Positions 63,387-64,000 of a DNA stretch of 64,000 nucleotides are shown one piece after another. The notes beneath the pieces are model-generated. The model saw nothing but the letters and a program-made list of their open reading frames with translations. It ran no database searches and was not told where the DNA came from. The DNA comes from Rhynchopus sp. YZ270_cl-10 (taxonomy: Eukaryota > Euglenozoa > Diplonemea > Diplonemida > Diplonemidae): NCBI GenBank assembly GCA_964035575.1, contig OZ037884.1, positions 744,001 through 808,000 of the forward strand, given 5' to 3'. Every line of letters begins with the position of its first letter. Position 1 is the first letter of the stretch. The position numbers and the translations under genes are program-made.

Positions 63387-64000
63387 ATGTTACAATTCGC
63401 TGCGCTTTGCGCACAGGTTGTTTGCGCCTCAGTAGGCAATGCACCGGTGTTGGAGGGGTACGATGTGGATGTCGTGCAGGGTGACATCACTGTGCCACGT
63501 GGTACTGGGGGACGTGATGCACATGGACTTGGTGCTGCGCGGTGGGCAGACGACGCGCGCCGTCTCTTCCCTCTGGGCCAAGTGAACTACTACATCGAGA
63601 CGGAGTTCGTTCTTGTCTCCGGGCTTGCCGCACTCACAGACGACGAACCCCGCATCTTCGCAGCCATCGCGGACTACGAGGCGAAGACGTGCATCCGCTT
63701 CTCCCGCTGTGCCGACGAAGCCTCCTGCGGCAAGCCCTACATCAAATTCATTGCAAGCACCTCCTGCCGCTCCCCCGTCGGCACCTGGACAGACAACGTC
63801 AACCTTGTTGAGTTGGACCCCAACTGCCAGACTGGGTCTACCATTCACGAGATTGGACACTCCCTGGGGCTTGGGCACGAACAGACCCGGAAGGATCGCG
63901 ACGAATACGTCATTGTGCACTTCGAGAACATCCAGGACGGAGCAGAGGGGAACTTCGACAAGGACACCGAGCGTGATGTGGGGCCGTACGACTACAACTC
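63387..64000 (+). CDS. Second astacin metalloprotease, 5' part (runs off the window)
   Basis: 204 complete codons from the ATG at 63387, open to the window edge. A short, weak signal peptide (MLQFAALCAQVVCASVG) precedes VVQGDI (Asp33), the same aspartate-switch motif. The catalytic domain includes KTCIRFSRCADEASCGKPYI and the zinc motif HEIGHSLGLGHEQ (His154, Glu155, His158, His164). It ends at GPYDYN, just before the expected Met-turn. Close paralogue of the gene at 52723 (shared CIRF-C-EASC-KPYI and TRKDRDEYV-like runs), same strand, 7.1 kb downstream of it, suggesting an astacin cluster that continues beyond the window. Confidence 0.9.
   Translation, partial: MLQFAALCAQVVCASVGNAPVLEGYDVDVVQGDITVPRGTGGRDAHGLGAARWADDARRLFPLGQVNYYIETEFVLVSGLAALTDDEPRIFAAIADYEAKTCIRFSRCADEASCGKPYIKFIASTSCRSPVGTWTDNVNLVELDPNCQTGSTIHEIGHSLGLGHEQTRKDRDEYVIVHFENIQDGAEGNFDKDTERDVGPYDYN

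Overview
This is nuclear DNA of a microbial eukaryote (a protist), not a bacterium. The host genes are long, moderately GC-rich, mostly intronless and all on the + strand. Two of them carry one small GT-AG intron each. They sit in AT-rich spacers full of A/T homopolymers and mobile-element debris. A short stretch at 4146-4218 reads like a fragment of eukaryotic 18S rRNA. I cannot name the species. An alga or other free-living protist with haem redox enzymes, class III cyclases and GPI-anchored astacins fits, but the lineage is inferred weakly.

Layout. 1-6.05 kb holds a small receiver-like protein (1285-1680) and an RMD1/DUF155-family membrane protein (1904-3859, one intron). 6053-10561 encodes a 1,502-residue fusion: signal peptide, class I haem peroxidase, DOMON, cytochrome b561 membrane core, cytochrome b5, complete adenylyl-cyclase domain, second degenerate cyclase-like domain and Cys/His-rich tail. 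A full-length paralogue lies at 34524-39065. The 24 kb between them has no host gene I can support. It holds a large element present twice in tandem (12509-18536 and 18537-19149), a 905-bp insertion whose empty site is also present, that insertion again in inverted orientation (21384-22291), a 1.19-kb near-perfect palindrome, a TIR element with a broken tyrosine-recombinase relic, several foldback/MITE elements, an 8-bp satellite and many short dispersed repeats. 41.6-49.7 kb is a GC-rich, minus-strand non-LTR retrotransposon (LINE) with a reverse transcriptase, a restriction-like endonuclease and two OTU-type cysteine protease domains, one on each side. Inverted copies of another repeat family flank it. 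52723-56250 is a secreted, GPI-anchored astacin metalloprotease with one intron. A second astacin begins at 63387 and runs off the end.

How the genes fit together. The two peroxidase-cyclase fusions look like single-chain redox sensors. An extracellular or lumenal peroxidase and a DOMON haem domain connect through a b561 transmembrane haem pair to cytosolic cytochrome b5 and an adenylyl cyclase, so peroxide or ascorbate outside could set cAMP inside. This is inference from domain order, predicted topology and conserved residues. Both genes share a conserved ~120-bp upstream block at the same distance from the start codon. The astacins look like surface or secreted proteases kept latent by an aspartate switch. 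Nothing seen links them directly to the cyclases.

Limits. All calls come from reading the sequence. Homology searches, splice evidence and exact repeat boundaries were not available.
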